Origin: Limnohabitans sp.
Lineage (GTDB): Bacteria; Pseudomonadota; Gammaproteobacteria; Burkholderiales; Burkholderiaceae_C
Reading direction: 5' to 3'
Length of the DNA: 64,000 bases
Assembly: GCA_009693505.1 (NCBI GenBank)
Contig: SHXD01000005.1
Coordinates: 1-64,000 of the forward strand
Of the stretch, positions 10,679 through 17,435 are shown in pieces (the stretch's first letter is position 1; the number at the start of each line of letters is the position of its first letter). Both the position numbers and the translations under genes were made by a program. The notes under the pieces are model-generated. The model was not told the DNA's origin. It was given only the letters and a program-made list of their open reading frames with translations, and did not search any database.

Positions 10679-11724
10679 CAGTTGGACTCCTTGGCCTTGT
10701 CGGCTTCAGTGGTGAATGAATCGGCGAAGAAGGCTTCTTCAGGCAATCCTGCTTTGCCTAGGTAGTCTGCACGTGCAGAGTCCACCACGATGGGGGCGCC
10801 GCAGGCATAGACCTGGAAGCCACTTAGATCTGGGTGATCTTGCAAGACAGCTTGGTGCACAAAACCTGTGCGGCCAATCCATGCGTCTTCTGGCAATGCA
10901 TCGGACACCACTGGAACGTAAGTCAAGTTGGGCATGGCTTTGACGTGCTCTTCAACCCAGTCGTTCATGTACAAATCGGAAGGTCGGCGACCGCCCCAGT
11001 AAAGCGTGGCAGGCCTTGTGATGCCTTTGTGTTGCATGTGCTCAATCAAGGCTTTGATGGGTGCAAAGCCGGTGCCCGAAGCCAACAAAATCATGGGTGC
11101 TTGCGAGTCTTCGCGCAAGTAGAAACTGCCATAGGGGCCTTCAATGCGCAAGATGTCTTTTTCCTTCATGGTGCTGAACACCACGTCGGTGAACTTGCCG
11201 CCAGGCATGTGGCGAATGTGCAACTCTACTTTGGGTGAAGCGGGGTCTAGCGTGTGAGGTGCATTGCCCATGCTGTAACTGCGACGCGAGCCATCGCGCA
11301 ATAAAAACTCGACATACTGGCCCGCATGAAACTGCATCACATCGGTGGCAGGGAGCTGCATGATGATGGACATCACATCGTGTGATTTTTTTTCTAAGCT
11401 GACCACGCGCACAGGCATTTTCTTAATGGGGAAACTGCCTGCTTCCGTCACTTGGCGCGATTCCAGTACCAGATCGCTTTGCGCGGTAGAGCAGCAGGTC
11501 AAGATCAGGCCTTGGGCTTCTTCGTCAGCGCTCAAAGCTTTGGCCTGGTGCTCACCATGCACCACCGTGCCAGAAATCTTCTTGCATTTGCAGGAACCGC
11601 ACGCGCCGTCTTTGCAGCCATAGGCTAGGCCTATGCCTTGGCGAATGCCGGCCGCCAACAAAGTTTCGCTGCTATCTGCACTAAAAGTACGGCCACTTGG
11701 CTCGACGGTAATTTGGAAGCTCAT
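10678..11724 (-). CDS. 2Fe-2S ferredoxin / FAD-NAD(P)H reductase (CDP-6-deoxyglucoseen reductase-like)
   Basis: The 348-residue flavoprotein transfers electrons from NAD(P)H through FAD to a plant-type 2Fe-2S cluster. The N-terminal ferredoxin domain has the C37-x4-C42-x2-C45 cluster ligands and a fourth Cys at 77/78. The FAD domain has RRSYSMGN, and the NAD domain has LASGTGFAPIKALIEH. The order ferredoxin-FAD-NAD is that of the proteins annotated AscD/UbiB-like in Burkholderiales. The physiological acceptor is unknown. The stop codon overlaps the start of the downstream Bug gene. It is divergent from the SDR gene at 11770. Confidence 0.9.
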   Translation of the reverse strand: MSFQITVEPSGRTFSADSSETLLAAGIRQGIGLAYGCKDGACGSCKCKKISGTVVHGEHQAKALSADEEAQGLILTCCSTAQSDLVLESRQVTEAGSFPIKKMPVRVVSLEKKSHDVMSIIMQLPATDVMQFHAGQYVEFLLRDGSRRSYSMGNAPHTLDPASPKVELHIRHMPGGKFTDVVFSTMKEKDILRIEGPYGSFYLREDSQAPMILLASGTGFAPIKALIEHMQHKGITRPATLYWGGRRPSDLYMNDWVEEHVKAMPNLTYVPVVSDALPEDAWIGRTGFVHQAVLQDHPDLSGFQVYACGAPIVVDSARADYLGKAGLPEEAFFADSFTTEADKAKESN

Positions 11725-11769
11725 GTTTTCGTTATCCTAGAGGGGTCTTAAATTCCATAACCCCTGATT

Positions 11770-12720
11770 TTGCCTTCAAACCAAACCCCTTTAGGTGCTT
11801 TGCCTGCCCGCTTTCGAAAAGAGCGTGTTTTGATCGTCGGATGCGGTGATGTAGGTCAACGAGCGGCCAAACAGTTGGTCGGCAGAACTCGGGTCTTGGC
11901 ATTGACCTCCAGCCCCGAAAAGGCACTGGGTTTGAGGGCTCAAGGCATCACACCCGTTGTTGGCAATTTGGACGATTCTCAGTCATTGCAGCGATTGTCC
12001 GGTTGGGCTACGCGGGTACTGCATTTGGCCCCACCCCCCTCCGACCGAGTGGGGGCATGGTCTACCGATTCGCGCACTTTGAATTTGGTGCGTGCACTTC
12101 ACAAAAGGGCTTTGCCCAGAGCGCTTGTGTATGGGTCTACCAGTGGCGTTTATGGCGATTGCCAGGGGCAGTGGGTGCCTGAATCTAGGCCCGTTAAGCC
12201 ACACACCCCTAGAGCCATTCGGCGGGTTGATGCGGAAAACACCATTCGATTCTTTGGCAAATCGGGTGTACGCAGCAGCATTTTGCGCATTCCAGGTATC
12301 TACGCGCCCGATCGTCCCAATGGCACCCCGCGTGAAAGGCTTTTGAAAGGTACGCCTGTCCTCTTGAAAAAAGACGATGTTTACACCAATCACATTCATT
12401 CAGATGATTTGGCAAGGGCCTGTGTGGCTGCGCTGTGGCGAGGCAAGCCGCAGCGTGTTTTTCACGTTTGCGATGACAGCCAAATGAAGATGGGTGATTA
12501 TTTCGATTTAGCAGCCGACCTCATGGGCCTGAAACGCCCTCCGCGTGTACCCAGAAGTCAAGCACAAGATACCTTGCCCCTCATGCTGTTGAGCTTCATG
12601 AGTGAGTCTAGGCGTTTGAACAATGACAGACTCAAAAAAGAACTGAAAGTTCGCTTGCTGTATCCCACCATTGCACAAGGTTTGAAAAGCACAGCAGCTC
12701 AAACTGCTGAAGGCCAGTAG
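11770..12720 (+). CDS. NAD(P)-dependent epimerase/dehydratase-like SDR (YeeZ-like)
   Basis: The 316-residue protein has an N-terminal Rossmann fold (RVLIVGCGDVGQRAAKQL, about residues 19-36) and an extended-SDR middle with SSTSGVYGD followed by the region DAENTIRFF. The classic YxxxK is not obvious, as in YeeZ-type proteins. Its substrate is unknown. No ATG lies upstream of the Rossmann motif: an in-frame stop lies at 11758, and TTG at 11770 is the most plausible start, although weak initiation is expected. It is divergent from the ferredoxin reductase, with about 45 bp between starts. Confidence 0.82.
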   Translation: MPSNQTPLGALPARFRKERVLIVGCGDVGQRAAKQLVGRTRVLALTSSPEKALGLRAQGITPVVGNLDDSQSLQRLSGWATRVLHLAPPPSDRVGAWSTDSRTLNLVRALHKRALPRALVYGSTSGVYGDCQGQWVPESRPVKPHTPRAIRRVDAENTIRFFGKSGVRSSILRIPGIYAPDRPNGTPRERLLKGTPVLLKKDDVYTNHIHSDDLARACVAALWRGKPQRVFHVCDDSQMKMGDYFDLAADLMGLKRPPRVPRSQAQDTLPLMLLSFMSESRRLNNDRLKKELKVRLLYPTIAQGLKSTAAQTAEGQ

Positions 12721-12745
12721 AAGTTACCTGTTAGTTTTTGGACTG

Positions 12746-13285
12746 CTAAAAGCCTGAAAACTTAACGCCTTTTTTCTCAAGATAATCGAGGATGGCTTTC
12801 ATCAGATAGGCGCCGAGCAGTGCACCATTGAGATCGCCCAAAAACATCCAGAAGGCTTCAGTCACCTCAAATGCTTCGGCGTGACCCATGAGCACCCAAG
12901 TGACATGGTGAATCAATGAATTGCTGACACAGTAAATTAGCGTGAGGGTGGCCAAGTCTTGAAGCGACGTGAGTTCCACTTGCCTTCTCCAAAAGATTTT
13001 GAACCCAATCAGTGCGATTAAAGGCCCAGCGCTTGAGCAAGCGATGTTCAGCAAAGCTATGCCCAAAGGTTCATTGAACTGCGTCATGAGCAACAAGCCG
13101 CCCAAAACAGTAGACAGCGTGCCAAAGAGGGGCCCCAACACCAGCAAATTGAAGAGGCGTAAAAACGCCGGCAAATAAATCAGCGAGATGTGGTCGTTTA
13201 TGGCGGCAAAGTCAAACAGCCAACCATTCAGGATGTGTGTTGCTGGATACAACACAGCTAATGCAAAAATCAAGAGGATGTGCAT
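12746..13285 (-). CDS. Orphan integral membrane protein, MASE1-like character
   Basis: The 179-residue protein is hydrophobic throughout, with about five or six predicted membrane spans and a short basic C-terminus (YLEKKGVKFSGF). The stretch IYLPAFLRLFNLLVLGP recalls MASE1-type sensory membrane domains, but no GGDEF, kinase or other output domain follows. I do not recognise the function. The ATG at 13285 is chosen because a longer frame would run back through tRNA-Leu. It lies 36 bp downstream of the tRNA on the same strand, so it may be transcribed by read-through; no strong ribosome binding site is visible. Confidence 0.7.
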   Translation of the reverse strand: MHILLIFALAVLYPATHILNGWLFDFAAINDHISLIYLPAFLRLFNLLVLGPLFGTLSTVLGGLLLMTQFNEPLGIALLNIACSSAGPLIALIGFKIFWRRQVELTSLQDLATLTLIYCVSNSLIHHVTWVLMGHAEAFEVTEAFWMFLGDLNGALLGAYLMKAILDYLEKKGVKFSGF

Positions 13286-13301
13286 TTCGCAATAGAGAGT
13301 A

Positions 13302-13322
13302 ATCGATTTATTGCAAATCGAT
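13302..13322 (-). terminator. Stem-loop abutting the 3' end of tRNA-Leu
   Basis: A perfect 8-bp inverted repeat, ATCGATTT / AAATCGAT with a 5-nt loop, begins at the last base of the tRNA CCA end. It has no run of U on the far side, so it is either a weak terminator or a stem that guides 3' processing of the tRNA precursor. It separates the tRNA from the downstream membrane-protein gene. Confidence 0.4.
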
Positions 13323-13406
13323 GGTGCCCGAGGCCGGAATCGAACCGGCACGCCTTGCGGCGGGGGATTTTGAGTCCCCTGCGTCTACCAATTTCACCAC
13401 CCGGGC
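13322..13406 (-). tRNA. tRNA-Leu (anticodon CAA)
   Basis: On the minus strand the 85-nt sequence begins GCCCGGGTGG and ends with an encoded CCA (13324-13322). It folds as a class II tRNA: a 7-bp acceptor stem with one G-U pair, a D-loop with TTGGTAGACGC, an anticodon stem GGGGA/TCCCC with loop CTCAAAA giving anticodon CAA, a long variable arm around CGCCGCAAGGCG, and a T arm with GGTTCGATTCC. It decodes UUG. An extended -10-like TGTCATAAT lies just upstream (13432-13424) and may be its promoter. Confidence 0.96.
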
Positions 13407-13534
13407 GGATTGCGAAAACAGCGATTATGACATATTTCTTTCGGGTTTTGGAGGGGGTAAAGTGTTTTTTAAAGTGCCCACCACTCGTGCAAACATTGGA
13501 AAATGTTGAATTCTTTGAATCACTAGGAAACAAG

Positions 13535-14497
13535 ATGGCATCCCTCCAACGAACTTTCATTTCGTGCTTCGTAGGCCTGTGTTTTTCATTCACTGCGTTT
13601 GCGCAAACGTGGCCACAACGCGCCATTAAAGTCATTGCACCCTATCCGCCAGGCGGGCCGAGTGACATCGTGATTCGCACCGTATCAGACAAGGTCCAAG
13701 CTGCTTTGAAGCAAGCCGTCATCATTGAAAATATGCCAGGGGCTGGTGGCAACATTGGCAGCGCTGCTGCAGCAAGGGCCCCAGCCGATGGGTACACTTG
13801 GCTCATCACAACTGACACTGTGATGACGGTGAATCCGCATGTTTACAAAAGCTTGGGTTTTAAGCTGGACGATTTAAAGCCGGTCAGCATCTTGACCTCC
13901 TTCAGCCAAACCTTGGTTTGCAATCCGGCATTGGGTGTGAAAAACTTGAACGAGCTCATTGCCAAATCCAAAACGCAGTCATTGAGCTATGCCTCCGGTG
14001 GTGCGGGTGTGCCAGGCCACTTGTCGATGGAGTTGTTACTCAACATGACGGGCATGCAGATGGTCCACATTCCCTACAAGGGGCCAGCGCCTGCAGCCCA
14101 AGATGTGCTGGCCAACCAAGTGCCCTGTGGCTTATTGGCCGGCCCAACTGTCTTGCCACATGTTCGCTCTGGCAAGTTGATTGCTTTGGCCGTGTCTGGG
14201 CAAGCCAGGTCACCAACACTGCCAGACACGCCCACCATTTCTGAGGCAGGTGTGAAGGGTTATGACGCCGACTTCAGCTTGGTGATGTGGGCTCCAAAGC
14301 AAGTGCCCGATGAGTTGGTTCAAAAATTCAGGCAAGCCTTGTTGGATGGCTTGAGATTGCCAGAGACTGCAGAGCGTTTAAAGGCGACCGATCAACTGGT
14401 TATTGGCAGTACGCCTGAAGAAGCAGCTGCGCGCATTGCAAAGGATTATGCAAAGTGGGGCGGCGTGACCAAGAAAATTGGTTTGAGTCTGGAGTGA
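13535..14497 (+). CDS. Bug-family (TctC-like) periplasmic substrate-binding protein, second copy
   Basis: The 320-residue protein has a signal peptide ending FTAFA-Q and the Bug motifs IKVIAPYPPGGPSDIVIRT and IENMPGAGGNIGSAAAARAP. It resembles the protein at 9683-10678 in architecture but is clearly divergent, so the pair is not a recent duplication. No TctA/TctB genes are adjacent. The ATG at 13535 follows AGGAAA by a short spacer; longer in-frame extensions would pass through the tRNA on the other strand and are rejected. The ligand cannot be predicted from sequence alone. Confidence 0.9.
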   Translation: MASLQRTFISCFVGLCFSFTAFAQTWPQRAIKVIAPYPPGGPSDIVIRTVSDKVQAALKQAVIIENMPGAGGNIGSAAAARAPADGYTWLITTDTVMTVNPHVYKSLGFKLDDLKPVSILTSFSQTLVCNPALGVKNLNELIAKSKTQSLSYASGGAGVPGHLSMELLLNMTGMQMVHIPYKGPAPAAQDVLANQVPCGLLAGPTVLPHVRSGKLIALAVSGQARSPTLPDTPTISEAGVKGYDADFSLVMWAPKQVPDELVQKFRQALLDGLRLPETAERLKATDQLVIGSTPEEAAARIAKDYAKWGGVTKKIGLSLE

Positions 14498-14616
14498 TAC
14501 AGCGAAATAGCCAATGAATCGCAGCCTTGAAAAGCTGGCCAAGACTTGGCTTATGGGGCACACGTTTTCTTGCAGAACCATTAAGCAGAATGAGCAGAGG
14601 TATTTAATGCGTGGCT

Positions 14617-14646
14617 ACGACAAGTCTAAGTGGTTAGAAGCATAAT
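14617..14646 (+). promoter_or_regulatory. Possible promoter of cysM
   Basis: ACGACA (14617-14622), 18 bp, CATAAT (14641-14646) gives a plausible sigma-70 promoter about 65 bp before the cysM ATG. It is the best match in the 215-bp gap between the Bug gene and cysM. No Cys-regulator site could be recognised with confidence. Confidence 0.35.
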
Positions 14647-14712
14647 CCATTCAGAAACAAACAAAATGACGTTTTGAATCTTTGCCCAGACTTGGTTTTC
14701 TAAAACTAAACA

Positions 14713-15615
14713 ATGAACTATCCCACGCTTGAAGATGCCATTGGCAAGACGCCTTTGGTCAGATTGCAAAGAATTGCCACCGACTTTACGAAGCCCAAGG
14801 GCAATGTCATTTTGGGCAAATTAGAAGGCAACAACCCTGCTGGGTCGGTCAAGGATCGGCCGGCGCTTTCCATGATTCAGCGCGCAGAAGAGCGTGGCGA
14901 AATCAAGCCAGGCGACACCCTCATAGAGGCCACCTCTGGCAACACGGGCATTGCACTGGCCATGGTCGCTGCCATCAAGGGCTACCGAATGATTTTGATC
15001 ATGCCGGAAGACTTGTCCATTGAGCGCGCACAAACCATGAAGGCTTTCGGCGCAGAACTCATTTTGACGCCCAAAAGTGGCGGTATGGAATACGCACGCG
15101 ACCTTTCCGACAACATGGCTTCGCAGGGCAAGGGCCGCATCCTTGATCAATTTTCAAACCCCGACAACCCACGCGTCCATTACGAGACAACAGGCCCCGA
15201 AATTTGGGCTCAAACAGAGGGCCGAGTCACCCATTTTGTGAGTGCCATGGGCACCACAGGGACCATCACAGGTGTGTCGCAATTCTTAAAAGAAAAGAAC
15301 CCGTCCATTCAAATCATCGGCGCACAACCCAGCGAAGGTTCTCGCATTCCAGGTATTCGCAAATGGCCTGAAGAATATTTGCCCAAAATCTACAACCCCT
15401 CCAATGTCGATGAACTGATCTATGTCAGTCAAGACGATGCAGAAGACACCTGCCGTCAAATGGCCAGAGAAGAGGGCTTGTTTGCTGGCGTTTCAGCCGC
15501 TGGCGCATGCTGGGTTGCACAACAAATTGCAGCACGTGAAGCCAATGCCACCATCGTTTTCATTGTGTGCGATCGAGGTGATCGTTATCTTTCCACAGGC
15601 GTGTTTCCAGCATGA
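14713..15615 (+). CDS. cysM: Cysteine synthase B
   Basis: CysM is a PLP enzyme that makes cysteine from O-acetylserine and sulfide or thiosulfate. The 300-residue protein is of CysM length, shorter than typical CysK. The PLP lysine is K47 in EGNNPAGSVKDRPA, and the substrate-binding loop is TSGNTGIAL. PSEGSRIPGIRKWP and the ending DRGDRYLSTGVF are CysM-like. Its last 4 bases overlap the Nudix gene (ATGA). tusA lies two genes downstream, giving a sulfur-related neighbourhood. Confidence 0.95.
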   Translation: MNYPTLEDAIGKTPLVRLQRIATDFTKPKGNVILGKLEGNNPAGSVKDRPALSMIQRAEERGEIKPGDTLIEATSGNTGIALAMVAAIKGYRMILIMPEDLSIERAQTMKAFGAELILTPKSGGMEYARDLSDNMASQGKGRILDQFSNPDNPRVHYETTGPEIWAQTEGRVTHFVSAMGTTGTITGVSQFLKEKNPSIQIIGAQPSEGSRIPGIRKWPEEYLPKIYNPSNVDELIYVSQDDAEDTCRQMAREEGLFAGVSAAGACWVAQQIAAREANATIVFIVCDRGDRYLSTGVFPA

Positions 15616-16160
15616 CCGAATACCGGTTTTGCCCAAGCTGTGGATCGCCGCTGTCTTGGGTGCCGCAGATGGAAGACGGCGGCGAAAAACTTCGCTTGCG
15701 CTGCACACAATGCGACTTTACGCATTGGAACAATCCCACACCTGTCTTGGCAGGCATTGTGCAAGTCGGCAATCAAATTTTATTGGCCCGCAATGCGGCA
15801 TGGACTGGCCGAAAATTCGCATTGATCACGGGTTTCATGGAGGCTGGTGAATCGCCAGAAGATGGCATTGCTCGAGAAATTACGGAGGAAACCAACCTGC
15901 AGGTCAGTGCCTTGAAACTGATCGGTGCCTATGATTTCCAACGCATGAACCAAGTGATCATTGCGTACCACGCTGTTGCTTCGGGTACGGTTAAGTTATC
16001 GCCTGAATTGGCAGAGTACAAGATGTTCAATTTTGATGAGTTGGTGTGCTGGCCGGCGGGTACGGGTTATGCACTCGGCGATTGGTTGCGCACGCAAGGC
16101 ATTGAGCCTAAATTCATGACATGGGAAGAGCGCGACGCGCAAGGTCGTGCCGCCGAGTAA
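15612..16160 (+). CDS. Zinc-ribbon Nudix hydrolase
   Basis: The 182-residue protein has an N-terminal four-Cys zinc ribbon (C7, C10, C31, C34) and a Nudix box at about residues 74-96, GFMEAGE...REITEETN, with the catalytic REx2EE intact. The layout resembles NudC-type NAD pyrophosphatases, but the SQPWPFPxS motif that marks NADH specificity is not seen, so the nucleotide substrate is uncertain. It is translationally coupled to cysM. Confidence 0.88.
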   Translation: MTEYRFCPSCGSPLSWVPQMEDGGEKLRLRCTQCDFTHWNNPTPVLAGIVQVGNQILLARNAAWTGRKFALITGFMEAGESPEDGIAREITEETNLQVSALKLIGAYDFQRMNQVIIAYHAVASGTVKLSPELAEYKMFNFDELVCWPAGTGYALGDWLRTQGIEPKFMTWEERDAQGRAAE

Positions 16161-16192
16161 AACGATTTGAATGAAGAAATTTTGGAGACACC

Positions 16193-16426
16193 ATGAGCAT
16201 CGCATTTGACATTGAGCTTGACACCTGTGGCCTCAATTGCCCTTTACCCATTTTGAAAGCCAAGAAATCACTGACAGCCATGCAATCGGGTCAGGTGCTT
16301 AAAGTCTTGTCCACAGACCCAGGTTCGAAACGTGACTTTGAAGCATTTGCCAGACAAACAGGCAATGAGTTGCTTTTGCAAGAAACCGATGGTGATTGCT
16401 TCCTCATTTGGATGAAGCGACGTTGA
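16193..16426 (+). CDS. TusA-family sulfurtransferase
   Basis: The 77-residue protein has the defining CPxP motif with the reactive C16 (LDTCGLNCPLPILKAKK). TusA proteins carry persulfide sulfur, most famously for tRNA 2-thiouridine. Its place after cysM and the Nudix gene, with an AT-rich gap of 32 bp carrying TTTGGAGA before the ATG, suggests the same operon. Whether it is the TusA proper or a paralogue cannot be told from the window. A strong bidirectional terminator follows. Confidence 0.92.
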   Translation: MSIAFDIELDTCGLNCPLPILKAKKSLTAMQSGQVLKVLSTDPGSKRDFEAFARQTGNELLLQETDGDCFLIWMKRR

Positions 16427-16428
16427 TG

Positions 16429-16459
16429 AAAAAAAGCTTCAAAAAATGAAGCTTTTTTT
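16429..16459. terminator. Bidirectional rho-independent terminator between tusA and galU
   Basis: A 12-bp perfect stem (AAAAAAAGCTTC / GAAGCTTTTTTT) with a 7-nt A-rich loop lies between the convergent tusA and galU genes. The A tract on one arm and T tract on the other allow termination in both directions. Confidence 0.85.
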
Positions 16460-16480
16460 GAAGATGGACTAAAAGCTGTT

Positions 16481-17368
16481 TTAAAGATTCAGTGTTTTGA
16501 GATAGGCCCTGAAAGATTCACCCACGTGCGGATGATCTAAGGCCAACTCAACAGTGGCCTCTAAGAAGCCTTCTTTGCTGCCGCAGTCGTATCGCTTGCC
16601 TTCGTATTGGAAAGCGTAAACAGTTTCGCGAGATTTCAATCTGGCAATGGCGTCGGTGAGTTGAATCTCGCCGCCCACACCTGTGGGCTGATTTCTAATT
16701 TCTTCGAAAATGCCTGGCGTGAGAATGTACCGGCCAGCAACGCCCATTCGCGAAGGGGCTTTTTCTGGCGATGGTTTTTCAACAATTTGCTCGACTCGAA
16801 TCAATTGTTTGCCAGCAGATTCTCCAGCCACGATGCCATAACGTTTGACATGCTCAAGAGGCACTTCTTGCACAGCCAAAATAGAGCGACCGTGTTGCTC
16901 ATAGGCCTTGACCATTTGCGCCAAGATGGAAGGGCCACCTTTGAGTCCCACCATGAGGTCGTCTGCCAGCAGCACTGCAAAGGGCTCTTGGCCCACCATG
17001 GCTTCTGCGCACAACACGGCATGGCCTAAACCCAAAGAACGCGGTTGTCGAACGTATGCACAAACCATGTCGTCGGGTTGCACAGAACGCACCAATTTCA
17101 AGAGCTCTTCTTTGTGCGCACTTTCCAGTTCTGTTTCGAGTTCGTAAGCTGTGTCGAAATGGTCTTCAATGGCGCGTTTGCTGCGACCTGTGACAAAGAT
17201 CATGTGGCGAACACCAGCAGAATAAGCTTCTTCCACGGCATATTGAATGAGAGGCTTGTCCACGATAGGCAGCATTTCTTTTGGCGCGGCTTTGGTGGCA
17301 GGCAGGAATCTGGTTCCCAATCCGGCTACAGGGAACACTGCTTTTCTAATGCTGGGTTGTGCGCTCAT
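16481..17368 (-). CDS. galU: UTP-glucose-1-phosphate uridylyltransferase
   Basis: GalU makes UDP-glucose from UTP and glucose 1-phosphate for envelope polysaccharides. The 295-residue protein has the nucleotidyltransferase signature VAGLGTRFLPATKAAPKEML near the N-terminus, VDKPLIQYAVEEA, the VLLADDLM metal-binding region and VEKPSPEKAPS. Length and motifs are those of bacterial GalU. It lies downstream of valS on the same strand, with 67 bp between. Confidence 0.96.
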   Translation of the reverse strand: MSAQPSIRKAVFPVAGLGTRFLPATKAAPKEMLPIVDKPLIQYAVEEAYSAGVRHMIFVTGRSKRAIEDHFDTAYELETELESAHKEELLKLVRSVQPDDMVCAYVRQPRSLGLGHAVLCAEAMVGQEPFAVLLADDLMVGLKGGPSILAQMVKAYEQHGRSILAVQEVPLEHVKRYGIVAGESAGKQLIRVEQIVEKPSPEKAPSRMGVAGRYILTPGIFEEIRNQPTGVGGEIQLTDAIARLKSRETVYAFQYEGKRYDCGSKEGFLEATVELALDHPHVGESFRAYLKTLNL

Positions 17369-17435
17369 TTGAAGTTTCTTTTTAAGTTCAACTTAATAGA
17401 TGACTAAATTACCACAATTGGGTGACACCTGTATG

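Noticed and set aside
13302-13406. tRNA-Leu as an integration site of a mobile element
   Set aside because: No direct repeat of the tRNA 3' end, integrase or compositional change was found on either side.
13280-13534. N-terminal extension of the second Bug protein back to 13280
   Set aside because: The extension runs antisense through tRNA-Leu and precedes a clear signal peptide at 13535.
9683-14497. The two Bug proteins as a recent duplication
   Set aside because: Architecture matches but the sequences differ along their whole length, and the intervening genes are unrelated.
14591-14645. A 12-codon frame (MRGYDKSKWLEA) with GAGG before its ATG, upstream of cysM
   Set aside because: Too short to judge, and its stop codon overlaps the predicted cysM -10, so it would not be on that transcript.
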